From positions 1 to 42,450 of the forward strand of contig CACMJB010000009.1 in assembly GCA_902613915.1 (NCBI GenBank): a stretch of 42,450 nucleotides of DNA. Direction: 5' to 3'. The first letter of the stretch is position 1. The number at the start of each line of letters is the position of its first letter. A model generated the notes under the pieces. It did not search any database, was not told where the DNA came from, and saw only the letters and a list, made by a program, of their open reading frames with translations. A program made the translations under genes and the position numbers. Origin of the DNA: an uncultured Pelagibacteraceae bacterium (GTDB taxonomy: Bacteria > Pseudomonadota > Alphaproteobacteria > Pelagibacterales > Pelagibacteraceae). Shown in pieces: positions 14,529-23,844 of the stretch.

Positions 14529-16655
14529 ATGTCGAAAGCATCATTTTCAGAAAACGCTAATATTAGCAATCAACTCATAAACAGAGAATTATCTTGGCTT
14601 CAGTTTAATGATCGTGTTTTAGAAGAATCAAAAGATAAAACAAATCCTCTATTTGAAAGAGTAAAATTTTTATCAATCGCAGGTACAAATTTAGATGAAT
14701 TTTTTATGGTAAGAGTCGCTGGACTTTTTAATCAAATTAAAGATGGTTTTGACGAATTAAGCGCAGATGGATTAACCGCAGAGGATCAATTGAATAGGGT
14801 CGTATTAAAAACTAAAGATCTATTAAAGAAGCAAAACGAAGCATTCCTAGAGTTGAAAAAAGAGCTATCGAAAGAAAAAATTTTCATTCGAAAAATGTCA
14901 GAACTAAATAAGAAGGATCTTATGTATCTAAGAGAATATTTTCAGGAAACAATTTATCCTATAATAACACCTACTGCCATTGACCCATCACATCCCTTTC
15001 CTTTTATACCAAATAAAGGCCAAGCAATTTTACTAAGAATGACTAGAATAAAAAAAAAAAGAGAACTAAATGCAATTATAGTTATACCAAGAGCACTTCC
15101 AAAATTTGTATCTCTAAACAATTCTGAAACAATAAATGAATTTGTCACAATTGATGACGTAATTTGTAAATTTGCTAATGAAATATTTCCAGACCATAAT
15201 ATCGAGGCAAGTTTGCAGTTTAAAATAATTAGAGACAGCGAAATTGAAATAGATGATGAAGCTGCTGATCTTGTGAGATATTTTGAAAAAGCAATTAAGA
15301 AAAGAAGAAGGGGAAACGTAGTTAAACTCGAAGTAATCACTAATTCAAACAAAAAACTTTTAAATTTTATTTCAAAAAAATTTAAAATGGATGAAGATCA
15401 TATTTATGAGGTTGAAGGATTGGTTGGAATACAAGATATAGATGAAATTTGTAAAAAGAAAGATCCAAAGCTGAGATTTAAAAAGTTTAATCCTAGAGAA
15501 GTTGAAAGATTGAAGGAATTTGATGATAAATTTTTTTCAGCTATAAGAAGTAAAGATTTTGTTGTACACCACCCTTTTGAAACTTTTGATGTAGTAATTC
15601 AATTTTTAGAAGCTGCAGCAAAAGATCCCAAAGTTATCGGTATCAAACAAACTTTGTATCGAACCACACCTGACTCTCCTATCGTAAAAGCACTAAGTAG
15701 AGCAGCAGAAAACGGAAAAGTTGTTACAGCCGTAATAGAAATAAAAGCTCGATTTGATGAGGAAGCTAATATTGAATTATCTAGGAAACTAGAGAAAGCT
15801 GGCGTTCAAATTGTTTACGGATTCGCAAAATATAAAACGCATGCAAAGGCAAGTTTAGTTTTAAGAAAAGAAGGAGCTAAAACGCGAAGCTATGTTCACT
15901 TAGGTACAGGAAACTATCATCCAATTAACGCAAAAATTTATACTGACTTATCACTGTTTAGCTCTAATCAAGACTTGGCCAAAGATGTCGAAAAATTTTT
16001 CAATTATGTAACTGGTTATGCAAAACCAAAAAAATTGAATAAAATTTTTATGTCTCCATTAAATAGCAGGAATTTTTTTGAAGAAAAAATTGAAAATGAA
16101 ATTATAAATGCAAGTAAAGGAAAACCTGCAGAAATATGGGCAAAAATGAATTCTCTTGTAGACCCTGGAATTATTAAGAAATTTTATGAAGCTTCAAACG
16201 CAGGAGTAAAAATAAATTTATCAGTAAGAGGAGTGTGTTGCTTAAGACCTGGAATTAAAGGTCAATCTGAAAATATAAAAGTAAAAAGCCTTATTGGCAG
16301 ATTTTTAGAACACTCAAGAATTTATTGTTTTGCAAATGGTAGCTTTATGCCCTCTCGAGAGAATCAGGTATATATTTCATCTGCAGATTTAATGCCTAGA
16401 AATTTAGATAGAAGAATTGAAATTATAATTCCGATAGAAAACAATACTGTGCATGAGCAAATTTTAGATCAAATTATGTTAGCTAACTTTAAAGATAAAT
16501 CAGAAACATGGTATTTAGATAGTTTGGGAAACTACCATAAAGAACAAGAAAAAGGCTTTTCCGCACATTCCTATTTCATGAAGAACCCAAGTTTATCAGG
16601 TCGTGGTAAGTCAATTTTAAGAGCTAAACCTCAAAATTTAAGATTAGTAAAATGA
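14529..16655 (+). CDS. ppk: Polyphosphate kinase 1
   Basis: Makes polyphosphate reversibly from ATP. The 708-residue length and all four PPK1 domains are present. The N domain starts LINRELSWLQFNDRVLEES, the head domain follows, and the two catalytic domains contain IGIKQTLYRT, the active-site H438 in KYKTHAKASLVLR and H464 in LGTGNYHPINA, and later MPRNLDRRIE. An A10 run near 15050 is in frame. It is followed by ppx with a four-base overlap, giving a make-and-degrade polyphosphate pair next to the Pst genes. The intergenic gap to sixA is too short to show a convincing Pho box. Confidence 0.95.
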   Translation: MSKASFSENANISNQLINRELSWLQFNDRVLEESKDKTNPLFERVKFLSIAGTNLDEFFMVRVAGLFNQIKDGFDELSADGLTAEDQLNRVVLKTKDLLKKQNEAFLELKKELSKEKIFIRKMSELNKKDLMYLREYFQETIYPIITPTAIDPSHPFPFIPNKGQAILLRMTRIKKKRELNAIIVIPRALPKFVSLNNSETINEFVTIDDVICKFANEIFPDHNIEASLQFKIIRDSEIEIDDEAADLVRYFEKAIKKRRRGNVVKLEVITNSNKKLLNFISKKFKMDEDHIYEVEGLVGIQDIDEICKKKDPKLRFKKFNPREVERLKEFDDKFFSAIRSKDFVVHHPFETFDVVIQFLEAAAKDPKVIGIKQTLYRTTPDSPIVKALSRAAENGKVVTAVIEIKARFDEEANIELSRKLEKAGVQIVYGFAKYKTHAKASLVLRKEGAKTRSYVHLGTGNYHPINAKIYTDLSLFSSNQDLAKDVEKFFNYVTGYAKPKKLNKIFMSPLNSRNFFEEKIENEIINASKGKPAEIWAKMNSLVDPGIIKKFYEASNAGVKINLSVRGVCCLRPGIKGQSENIKVKSLIGRFLEHSRIYCFANGSFMPSRENQVYISSADLMPRNLDRRIEIIIPIENNTVHEQILDQIMLANFKDKSETWYLDSLGNYHKEQEKGFSAHSYFMKNPSLSGRGKSILRAKPQNLRLVK

Positions 16656-18157
16656 AACCAGAATTAAAAAATCTTTTTAAATTTCAGTCTAATAAAAAGT
16701 CTAAGCAAGCCATAATAGATCTTGGATCAAATTCAGTAAGAATGCTCATATACGATAATTTTAAAATTTCTCCAATCCCAGTCTTTAATGAAAAAGCAGT
16801 TTGCAAACTTGGAAAAAATTTAGATAAATCTAAAAAACTAAATCCCGATGGAATTAAAGGTTCTTTAAAAGTTCTAAATAGATTTAAAGAAATTTTAGAT
16901 ATTTCAGACGTTCAAGATTTAGAAATTATTGCAACAGCAGCTTTTAGAGAGGCCACTGATGCAAGTGAATTTTTAAGAGAAATTGAAAAAACATTTAATA
17001 AAAAACCACTAGTATTATCTGGCGAGGAAGAAGCAAGAACATCAGCAAATGGTGTAATGGTAGGATTTGATGAAGTAGATGGATTAGTTGCAGATTTAGG
17101 AGGTGGAAGTTTAGAACTTGCCAGAGTTTCTAAAAATCAAATTTTTGAAACAACCTCTTTACCTCTTGGAGTATTAAGACTTGAAAATAATCCTATTATA
17201 AAAAAAAGAAATTTGGGAAAATATGTTAGAAAACTTTTAAGAGATGAAAAATGGCTTTCTAAAAAGAAATTTAAAAATATTTATTTGGTAGGAGGGACTT
17301 GGAGATCATTATTTAAATATCATCTCTTTAAAGAAAAACACCCATTACATATTTTGCATCAATATAAACTCTCAAAAGATGTAGCAGTAAAATACTTAAA
17401 TAGAATTTCAAAATTTAATAAATCATCTTTGAAATCAATGGAATATATTACTAAATCTAGAACTCCGTATTTACCTTTTAGCTCTATAATATTAAACGAA
17501 ATAATTGAAGCAGCAAGCCCCTCAAAAGTTATTTGCTCAATCAGTGGACTGAGAGAGGGACATATGAATACAATTATAAACCAAGGAATGAGCGAGGATG
17601 AAATTTTCAAATTAAAAACTGACGGTATATCTTTTAAAAAAGGGGACTATGGAAAGAGTTTTGAGAAATATTTTAATTTTATTTCACCATTATTTGAAGA
17701 CAACGAATATTTTAATCGAAGATTACTAACCTTGGCTTGCATCTTAAGTAAAATGGATTGGGGCCTAGGAGCTTTTCAAAAAGCAGAATTAGTTTTTATG
17801 GAAGTGTTAAATACTCCATTACTAAAACTAGAACATAGAGATAGAGTAAAAGTTGCATCAGCAAGTTTTTGGAGACATTGTGGCTTAAAATATAATCCGA
17901 ATTATCAGTTTTTATCCTTATTAAATAACAACGAAATTTTATGCTCAAAGCAAGTGGGATCTGCTTTAAGATTAGCAGAGTCACTCACTAGCATGTCTTC
18001 TTTGTTGTTAGATGAATTTAAAATTTATAAAAGAAATAAGACTATTTTTTTGAAAATACCTAACAATCATAGCGATATTGTCTCAAAACAAGTAACTAAA
18101 AGACTTAAAAACCTGGCAAGAGAGATGAATGTCGACTCCAATATCATTTATTCTTGA
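16652..18157 (+). CDS. ppx: Exopolyphosphatase / guanosine pentaphosphate phosphatase (Ppx/GppA)
   Basis: Degrades polyphosphate from its ends; some members also act on pppGpp. The N-terminal actin-like fold has the phosphate loops DLGSNSVRMLIYD and VADLGGGSLELARV, and the catalytic Glu is expected in IATAAFREATD. The remaining ~200 residues form a helical HD-like C-terminal domain. Length (501) fits the longer Ppx form. The ATG overlaps the ppk stop by four bases. Which substrate dominates cannot be said from sequence, but pairing with ppk favours polyphosphate. Confidence 0.9.
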   Translation: MKPELKNLFKFQSNKKSKQAIIDLGSNSVRMLIYDNFKISPIPVFNEKAVCKLGKNLDKSKKLNPDGIKGSLKVLNRFKEILDISDVQDLEIIATAAFREATDASEFLREIEKTFNKKPLVLSGEEEARTSANGVMVGFDEVDGLVADLGGGSLELARVSKNQIFETTSLPLGVLRLENNPIIKKRNLGKYVRKLLRDEKWLSKKKFKNIYLVGGTWRSLFKYHLFKEKHPLHILHQYKLSKDVAVKYLNRISKFNKSSLKSMEYITKSRTPYLPFSSIILNEIIEAASPSKVICSISGLREGHMNTIINQGMSEDEIFKLKTDGISFKKGDYGKSFEKYFNFISPLFEDNEYFNRRLLTLACILSKMDWGLGAFQKAELVFMEVLNTPLLKLEHRDRVKVASASFWRHCGLKYNPNYQFLSLLNNNEILCSKQVGSALRLAESLTSMSSLLLDEFKIYKRNKTIFLKIPNNHSDIVSKQVTKRLKNLAREMNVDSNIIYS

Positions 18158-18258
18158 AAATTAATAAATCTTTAACTTAATTTAAATATTTTTTTAGCAT
18201 TTATATATTATTAACTGATTAACAGTCTCCCAACTGTGTTGTTAATTAATTAGCCCAT

Positions 18259-18289
18259 CAGCCCAAGGTATAAATATTTCCTTGGGCTG
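18259..18289. terminator. Hairpin between convergent ppx and the aquaporin gene
   Basis: A ten-base perfect stem, CAGCCCAAGG (18259-18268) and CCTTGGGCTG (18280-18289), with an 11-base AT loop, located between two converging genes. No T run follows on either strand. A weaker inverted repeat, ATTAACA/TGTTAAT, lies just to its left. Probably a bidirectional transcription barrier. Confidence 0.5.
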
Positions 18290-18297
18290 GCCTCCAA

Positions 18298-18945
18298 TTA
18301 CAAAATAATTTTTCTGATTAAATAGACAGCCAATATTCCACCAAGCATCTCAGCAATGATATAGCTAGGAGTATTTAAGTAATTAATTCCAGTAAATGTG
18401 TCTGTAAAAGTTCTTGCGATTGCTACCGCTGGATTTGCAAAAGAAGTCGAAGAGGTAAACCAATACCCCGCTGTTATAAAAGTAGCTACTGATGAAGCGA
18501 CTGCAAGTTTGCCACTCTTTAAAGATCCAAATATCACAAAAATTAATCCAAAAGTTGCAATGATCTCAGCTGTAAAAATATTCATTCCAGGTCTAATTTT
18601 CTTTGAAAGCTGCAACAAAGGAAGATCAAACATAAAATTTGCTAACATTACTCCTAACATGCAGCCTAAGATTTGAGCCGAGATATAAGTGATAATTAAA
18701 TTTTTTTTAATTTTGTTGGTAAAATACATTGCTAAAGTAACAACAGGATTGAAATGTGCGCCGGAGATATCACCGATTGAAGTAATCAGAACAAATAATC
18801 CTGCACCTGTAGCTAAAGTATTCGCTATTAACATTACAGCGATATCATCAGTTAGATTTTGAGCCATAATACCTGAACCAACTATTATCATGACTAAAAA
18901 ACAACTTCCTATAAATTCACCAATAAATATCTTTTTACTTTTCAT
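18298..18945 (-). CDS. MIP-family channel, AqpS-like (probable arsenite/neutral solute channel)
   Basis: A six-helix aquaporin-family channel of 215 residues. The first pore motif is NPV (66-68, in SGAHFNPVVTL) instead of NPA; the second is NPA (171-173). The residue after the second NPA, normally the Arg of the aromatic/arginine filter, is V174, which widens or changes selectivity. The gene overlaps arsC by 11 bases. This pairing is the known arrangement in rhizobial ars operons, where AqpS lets arsenite formed by ArsC leave the cell down its gradient. A water or glycerol channel is the alternative, but the odd filter and the arsC neighbour favour metalloid passage. Confidence 0.75.
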   Translation of the reverse strand: MKSKKIFIGEFIGSCFLVMIIVGSGIMAQNLTDDIAVMLIANTLATGAGLFVLITSIGDISGAHFNPVVTLAMYFTNKIKKNLIITYISAQILGCMLGVMLANFMFDLPLLQLSKKIRPGMNIFTAEIIATFGLIFVIFGSLKSGKLAVASSVATFITAGYWFTSSTSFANPAVAIARTFTDTFTGINYLNTPSYIIAEMLGGILAVYLIRKIIL

Positions 18946-19378
18946 TTTTTATCCAATGTTTAATTTTTTCATTAATTATATTATAAGTTTCTTCAGCTAT
19001 TAAATTTATTTTATCTTTATTTTTAGTTTTTTTAAATTTTTCAACAGGGTCCTCAATATCCCAATGTGTAATCGCCTTTTTTTTGGGCCACACAGGACAA
19101 ACTTCTTTATTGGCGTTATTACAAACTGTGATCACGTAATCAATATCAATTTCATTTTTTAAAAATTCATCAAAATTTTTTGAATAATAAGTGTCTACAT
19201 TAAATTTTTTTCCTTCAAGATACTCTTTTATGTAAGGATTGATTTTTCCTGAGGGATTACTTCCGGCGCTAAATGCGATGAATTGATTTCGGAAATTATT
19301 ATTTATAATACTTTCTGCTATTATGCTTCTCGCAGAGTTTCCAGTACAAACAAACAATATTGTTTTTATTTTACTCAT
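18935..19378 (-). CDS. arsC: Arsenate reductase, thioredoxin-coupled (LMW-phosphatase fold)
   Basis: Reduces arsenate to arsenite in the cytoplasm. The phosphatase-like loop VCTGNSARS supplies C11 and R17 (C-x5-R), and two further cysteines, C86 and C94 (VCNNANKEVCPVW), complete the three-cysteine relay used by the thioredoxin-linked ArsC type. Length (147) is slightly longer than the usual ~130. It overlaps the downstream aquaporin by 11 bases. Arsenate is taken up by phosphate transporters, so its proximity to the Pst cluster is functionally sensible. A plain protein tyrosine phosphatase is unlikely given the second and third Cys. Confidence 0.88.
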   Translation of the reverse strand: MSKIKTILFVCTGNSARSIIAESIINNNFRNQFIAFSAGSNPSGKINPYIKEYLEGKKFNVDTYYSKNFDEFLKNEIDIDYVITVCNNANKEVCPVWPKKKAITHWDIEDPVEKFKKTKNKDKINLIAEETYNIINEKIKHWIKNEK

Positions 19379-19404
19379 AAAAAATGTCTTGAAGTGTCCC
19401 GAAC

Positions 19405-19632
19405 TTACGGAACCAAAATTTGATAAAAACCAATAATAAATAATGGAATCTGTAAACCAAAATTAGTCAATATTGCTTTATCCTTAGAAATAAAACCTGC
19501 AATAGTCCAACCAACTACTCCCGCTCCATGAAACATTATATTTATTGGATACATATTCAAATTTGTTAATAAAATACCTGTAAGAACTAAAAAAGTACTT
19601 AACCATTTAAGGTATTTTTTAATAAACTTCAT
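19405..19632 (-). CDS. Small membrane protein, unknown function
   Basis: 75 residues from the ATG at 19632; an in-frame TTG two codons upstream is less likely. Two or three hydrophobic segments are visible: WLSTFLVLTGILLTNL, IMFHGAGVVGWTIAGF and FGLQIPLFIIGFYQIL, with a short basic N terminus (MKFIKKYLKW). It resembles small uncharacterised bacterial membrane proteins with a lysine between the second and third helices (SKDKAIL). It lies between gcrA and arsC on the same strand with 26-33 base gaps, so it is probably co-transcribed. No function can be assigned. Confidence 0.65.
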   Translation of the reverse strand: MKFIKKYLKWLSTFLVLTGILLTNLNMYPINIMFHGAGVVGWTIAGFISKDKAILTNFGLQIPLFIIGFYQILVP

Positions 19633-19665
19633 AATCAACTATATGATTGTAATGTTAAAGTTTTG

Positions 19666-20163
19666 TTAACCAGCAGATTTAATTTTTTTCTCGATAAATT
19701 CTGGTACACCATCTTCTTTATCGATAATTTCTTCTTTAGATCCTTTAGGCTGAAATGCATATAAAACATGTAATTTACAATAAGGAAATTCACCCTCTGG
19801 CTTACGACCACAGAAATAGAATTTTTCCTCATTAGGGTGACCTATAGGCCATTTACATGTTTCATCAGTTAATTCCTCTAGTGATTTAGGGTTCTCTGCC
19901 TCAAAGTTTTTGTCTAATAAAATCGATTGAAATTTAGCTTTTCTAGAAGTTGGTGCTGGCCCACGTCTAACTTGTTTATTTTCACCTACTCTTGGCGAAT
20001 TAGACTGCTTCGATGGAGCTCTAGCTTCAAGGTTTAGTCTATGAGCTTTTCCAATTACAGCGTTACGTGTTGTGTCACCCAAAGCCTCTGCGATCTGACT
20101 TGCTGTATGGCCTTTGGACCATAATTCCTTTAATTTTTGTACTTTTTCGTCTGTCCAACTCAT
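19666..20163 (-). CDS. gcrA: Cell-cycle regulator GcrA
   Basis: An alphaproteobacterial transcription coactivator that, in Caulobacter, works with RNA polymerase sigma70 at promoters carrying CcrM-methylated GANTC sites. The N-terminal DNA-binding domain MSWTDEKVQKLKELWSKG continues with TASQIAEALGDTTRNAVIGK, a helix-turn-helix typical of GcrA. The C terminus has the family cysteine/histidine segment (CKWPIGHP, FCGRKPE, YCKLH), joined by a basic linker. Length (165) is normal. It appears to be the first gene of the minus-strand run ending in the aquaporin, a combination of cell-cycle and arsenic genes that may be only genome compaction. Confidence 0.92.
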   Translation of the reverse strand: MSWTDEKVQKLKELWSKGHTASQIAEALGDTTRNAVIGKAHRLNLEARAPSKQSNSPRVGENKQVRRGPAPTSRKAKFQSILLDKNFEAENPKSLEELTDETCKWPIGHPNEEKFYFCGRKPEGEFPYCKLHVLYAFQPKGSKEEIIDKEDGVPEFIEKKIKSAG

Positions 20164-20300
20164 AGTATATTTTTACTGTATTTAGTATTTAATTAAGATT
20201 TAGTGCATTATATTGGGGTTTAAAACATTAAAACGCTTCAAAGCTGTTAGTAGAATTAGTTTTACACAGTTTTTTTAAAATAAGGTTTATAAGACTATCA

Positions 20301-21113
20301 ATGGTTGAAATTACAAAAAAATATAAAATTGGAACTAGAAGATTTGGTCTAGTTAATTGGTACGGAACATGGACTTTGTATGTGAAAGAAGTCTTAAGAT
20401 TTTTAAATGTTTGGGCTCAAACACTTTTTTCTCCATTAATTTCATCTTTATTGTTTTTATTAGTTTTATCTTTAGCCATTGGCACTGAAAGAGGAGAAGT
20501 TTTGGGCGTTTCTTTCATTATATTTCTAGCGCCAGGGTTGATTGCTATGCAAATAATACAACAAGCTTTTTCTCACTCATCTTCTTCTCTAATGATTAAA
20601 AAAATAGATGGGACCATAGTAGATTTATTATTTGCTCCTTTATCAGCATCAGAGGCAACAATAGCGATATCACTCGCTGCTGTCACTAGATCTATACTTC
20701 TAGCAATTATATCGATTATTACTTTTACATTAATTATCGATATACAAATTCAAAATTATTTAACATTAATTTCTTTTACTTTTTTATCTTCTTTTATTTT
20801 GGGAAATATAGGAATTATCGCAGGTTTGTGGGCAGAAAAATTTGATAATATGGCAACCGTTACGAATTTTGTAATAGTCCCATTATCTTTTTTATCAGGT
20901 ACTTTTTATTCAATCGATAGATTGCCAGGGTTTTTACAAACGGTAAGTGAGTTTAATCCATTTTTTTATATGATTGATGGATTTAGATATAGCTTCATTG
21001 GAACAGCGGATGGTTCGATTATGTTTGGAATAATTTATTTAATTATTTTAAGTTTTGTAAGCTGGTTAGTTGCATACATTCTTTATAAAAAAGGTTATAA
21101 AATTAAGTCATAA
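20301..21113 (+). CDS. ABC-2 type transporter permease (no ATPase nearby)
   Basis: A 270-residue integral membrane protein with six helices and the ABC-2 domain layout: cytoplasmic N terminus, YVKEVLRFLNVWAQTLFSPL leading into helix 1, a conserved FLSGTFYSIDRLPGFLQ segment before the last helices, then NPFFYMIDGFRY. This subfamily exports polysaccharides, lipids or drugs, or helps envelope assembly. No ATP-binding partner occurs in the window, so it must pair with a distant subunit. It sits two bases before argD, presumably in one transcript. The substrate is unknown. Confidence 0.8.
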   Translation: MVEITKKYKIGTRRFGLVNWYGTWTLYVKEVLRFLNVWAQTLFSPLISSLLFLLVLSLAIGTERGEVLGVSFIIFLAPGLIAMQIIQQAFSHSSSSLMIKKIDGTIVDLLFAPLSASEATIAISLAAVTRSILLAIISIITFTLIIDIQIQNYLTLISFTFLSSFILGNIGIIAGLWAEKFDNMATVTNFVIVPLSFLSGTFYSIDRLPGFLQTVSEFNPFFYMIDGFRYSFIGTADGSIMFGIIYLIILSFVSWLVAYILYKKGYKIKS

Positions 21114-21115
21114 CA

Positions 21116-22282
21116 ATGAGTGCAATTTTAAATACATATAATAGAAAGAAAATTTCTTTTACTAGAGGGAAAGGGGCTTTCCTTTATGGAACAAATGGAA
21201 AAAAATATTTAGACTTTGTTCAAGGAATAGCTGTAAATTGCTTAGGCCATGCAAATAACTATTTGATAAATTCTGTCACGAAACAAGCTAAAAAACTTTG
21301 GCATGTTTCAAATGCTTTCATAATTCCAGAACAAGAAAAATTAGCTAAAAGATTAAAACAAAAGACTTTTGCAGATTATGTTTTCTTTCAAAATTCAGGT
21401 GCAGAAGCAACAGAGGCAGCAATAAAATTTGCTAGAAGATATTTTTACTCTAAAGGTCAAAAAAGAAAGAATAGAATTTTATGTATTAATAATAGTTTTC
21501 ATGGAAGAACACTTGCAACAATATTTGCTAGTAATAGCAAAAAAGCTACAGAGGGATTTGGACCAAAAGTAGATGGATTTGATCATTTTAATTTTGGCGA
21601 TCACAAGGGATTAGAGAAAGCTATAACAAGTAGAACTGCAGCAATAATGGTTGAAACTATTATGGGAGAAGGTGGAATAAAAGTTATTCCAGATTATTGC
21701 TTAAAAGGTTTAAGAAAACTTTGTAATAAAAAAAACATTCTTCTTATTCTTGATGAAGTTCAATGTGGTATTGGAAGAAGTGGTAAGTTTTTTGCTTTTG
21801 AACACGCAAAAATAAAGCCCGATATTGTCCCTATAGCAAAAGGAATTGGCGGAGGTTTTCCAATAGGTGCTGTTTTAGTAAATAAAAAGGTAGCATCTGG
21901 CATGAAACCAGGAACGCATGGATCAACATTTGGAGGAAATCCTTTAGCAATGAGCGCTGGTAATGCCGTTATGGATATCATGTTCAAAAAAGGATTTCTA
22001 AGCAATGTAACTAAAATCGGAAAATACTTTTTAAAAGAATTAAATAAACTTAAAGAAAAATATCCAAAAATAATTAAAGAAGTTAGAGGTAAAGGACTTC
22101 TAGTTGGTTTATGTCTTCATAAAGACCAAACGAACTTTATTAAAAAATTATTAGAAAACAATCTATTATCTGTTAGAGCTGCTGAAAATGTAGTCAGACT
22201 TTTGCCTCCTTTAAATGTCACAAAGGCAGAAATAAATTTAAGTTTAAAAATAATAGATAAGGTTTGTAAAAATTACAGATGA
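21116..22282 (+). CDS. argD: Acetylornithine aminotransferase ArgD
   Basis: A PLP enzyme of class III aminotransferases; converts N-acetylglutamate semialdehyde to N-acetylornithine in arginine synthesis. Visible motifs are FVQGIAVNCLGHAN near residue 35, the PLP-phosphate segment NSGAEATEAAIK, ILDEVQCGIGRSGK with the Asp that contacts the ring nitrogen, and the lysine that forms the Schiff base in PIAKGIGGGFPIGA. Length (388) matches. ArgD and ornithine transaminase are hard to tell apart, but the four-base overlap with argF supports ArgD. It may also serve lysine synthesis as succinyldiaminopimelate aminotransferase. Confidence 0.9.
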   Translation: MSAILNTYNRKKISFTRGKGAFLYGTNGKKYLDFVQGIAVNCLGHANNYLINSVTKQAKKLWHVSNAFIIPEQEKLAKRLKQKTFADYVFFQNSGAEATEAAIKFARRYFYSKGQKRKNRILCINNSFHGRTLATIFASNSKKATEGFGPKVDGFDHFNFGDHKGLEKAITSRTAAIMVETIMGEGGIKVIPDYCLKGLRKLCNKKNILLILDEVQCGIGRSGKFFAFEHAKIKPDIVPIAKGIGGGFPIGAVLVNKKVASGMKPGTHGSTFGGNPLAMSAGNAVMDIMFKKGFLSNVTKIGKYFLKELNKLKEKYPKIIKEVRGKGLLVGLCLHKDQTNFIKKLLENNLLSVRAAENVVRLLPPLNVTKAEINLSLKIIDKVCKNYR

Positions 22283-23205
22283 AAAATTTTATAAATATTT
22301 CTGATCATTCATCAAATGATCTAAGAGCGATTATTGATGAGGCAAAGAATAGAAAATTAAAAAGAAAAGGATTTAATAAATCTGCACCAGATGAAGATAA
22401 ACCTTTTGACGGAAAATCTTTGGCTATGATTTTTGAAAAGCCATCAACAAGAACAAGAATGTCATTTGACATTGCAGTGAAACAACTAGGTGGGTCATCG
22501 ATTATTTTAAACCCGGATGGAATTCATTACGGCAAAGGAGATGAAAGTTTAAAAGATACTGCTAAAGTTTTAACGGAGTATGTTGATATAGTAATGCTAA
22601 GAACTTCTTCTCACAAAAACCTAGAGATGTTTGGTAAATATTTAGAAATTCCTATAATAAACGGTTTATCTGATTTTGGTCATCCGTGCCAAATCATGTC
22701 AGATATTTTAACTTATGAAGAAAGTAATGGCTCTATAACAGGCAAAACTATTTCTTGGATAGGTGATGGCAATAATAATATGTCTAATTCTTTAATAGAA
22801 GCCGCAGCTAAATTTGATTTTAACCTTAAAATAGGCTGCCCAAAAAAATATGCACCTGGAAAGAAAATATTAAGTTGGGCCAAAAAGAATAAAATTAATT
22901 TAATTATAACAAAAAAACCAGAAGATGCAGTTAAAGACTCTGACTGTGTAATGACTGATAAATGGGTTTCTATGAATGATAAGGTAAATAAAAAAGCAAA
23001 GAAAAAAATTTTAAAACCTTACCAAGTTAATAAAAAATTAATGAAGATAGCAAAATCTGACGCGATATTTATGCATTGCTTACCAGTTGGAAGAGGTGAA
23101 GAAGTTACTGATGAAGTAATTGATGGAAAGCAGTCAGTTGTTTGGAGACAGGCTTTAAATAGAGTACATGCTCAGAAGAGCATTATTAAGTGGTGTTTAG
23201 ACTAA
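22279..23205 (+). CDS. argF: Ornithine carbamoyltransferase ArgF
   Basis: Joins ornithine and carbamoyl phosphate to citrulline in arginine synthesis. The carbamoyl-phosphate loop STRTRMSF, the H-P-C-Q motif in FGHPCQIMSD, and the ornithine-binding HCLPVGRGEEV are all present. Length (308) is normal. It follows argD with a four-base overlap. Its 3' end overlaps the convergent cytochrome c gene by four bases, leaving no room for a separate terminator. Confidence 0.95.
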   Translation: MKNFINISDHSSNDLRAIIDEAKNRKLKRKGFNKSAPDEDKPFDGKSLAMIFEKPSTRTRMSFDIAVKQLGGSSIILNPDGIHYGKGDESLKDTAKVLTEYVDIVMLRTSSHKNLEMFGKYLEIPIINGLSDFGHPCQIMSDILTYEESNGSITGKTISWIGDGNNNMSNSLIEAAAKFDFNLKIGCPKKYAPGKKILSWAKKNKINLIITKKPEDAVKDSDCVMTDKWVSMNDKVNKKAKKKILKPYQVNKKLMKIAKSDAIFMHCLPVGRGEEVTDEVIDGKQSVVWRQALNRVHAQKSIIKWCLD

Positions 23206-23750
23206 GGAAGCGGTTTAGGATTATCGCTTTTAGAGTTCATATATAAAATTACTGAAGCTCTATCTTTTTCTTTTCTCAAACCAGCAAATGCCATTTTTGT
23301 TCCTTTAACATAAGCTTGTGGTTTAATTAAATAACTATTCATTTCTTCATAAGTCCACTCTTTACCGTAAGCTATCATTGCTTTTGAATATTTATAATCT
23401 GCAACTACACCAGCTTTTCTACCAATAACATTCCAAAGATTTGGACCGATCATATTTTTTCCACCAGCTGCAATCTGATGACATGCTGTGCATTTTTTAA
23501 AAACTTTTTCACCGTGACCAATATCACCCATCGCTAATAAAGCTTTAATATCTACTACTTCAACTTCTTTAGCAGCTTCTGCAGAAGCTACGCCAGACGC
23601 GGAAGCAACTTCTAAACCTTCAATTTTATAGGCTGACTCTTTGGGTTTTTCTACGTGAAATAAAACGTCAGTAAATTTACCAATACCAATGATGATTAAT
23701 GCAGTAAGAAGAACCGCTGCAATTATTTTATTTATTTCAAAACTATCCAT
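23202..23750 (-). CDS. Membrane-anchored c-type cytochrome (CycM/c552-like)
   Basis: A class I cytochrome c held to the periplasmic side of the membrane by an uncleaved N-terminal helix (about residues 8-26). An Ala/Glu-rich linker (47-66) joins it to the haem domain, which has the C87-T-A-C90-H91 haem site and the axial ligand M153 in GTKMAFAG. The order and 182-residue length fit alphaproteobacterial c552/CycM proteins, which carry electrons from the bc1 complex to cytochrome c oxidase. It would form the mobile link in the respiratory chain. No other cytochrome genes are in the window. Confidence 0.88.
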   Translation of the reverse strand: MDSFEINKIIAAVLLTALIIIGIGKFTDVLFHVEKPKESAYKIEGLEVASASGVASAEAAKEVEVVDIKALLAMGDIGHGEKVFKKCTACHQIAAGGKNMIGPNLWNVIGRKAGVVADYKYSKAMIAYGKEWTYEEMNSYLIKPQAYVKGTKMAFAGLRKEKDRASVILYMNSKSDNPKPLP

Positions 23751-23844
23751 AATTTTGGTAAATACTTTATTTGACGTATAACACGACTTTAATAAAAAAA
23801 CTTAAAATTACTTAATTTTTTTTGCGTCTTTGGGACGCATAATT

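Noticed and set aside
23823-23839. Inverted repeat TGCGTC/GACGCA before kdsB as a terminator or riboswitch
   Set aside because: Six-base stem with no T run in the right place on either strand; too small to support a call.
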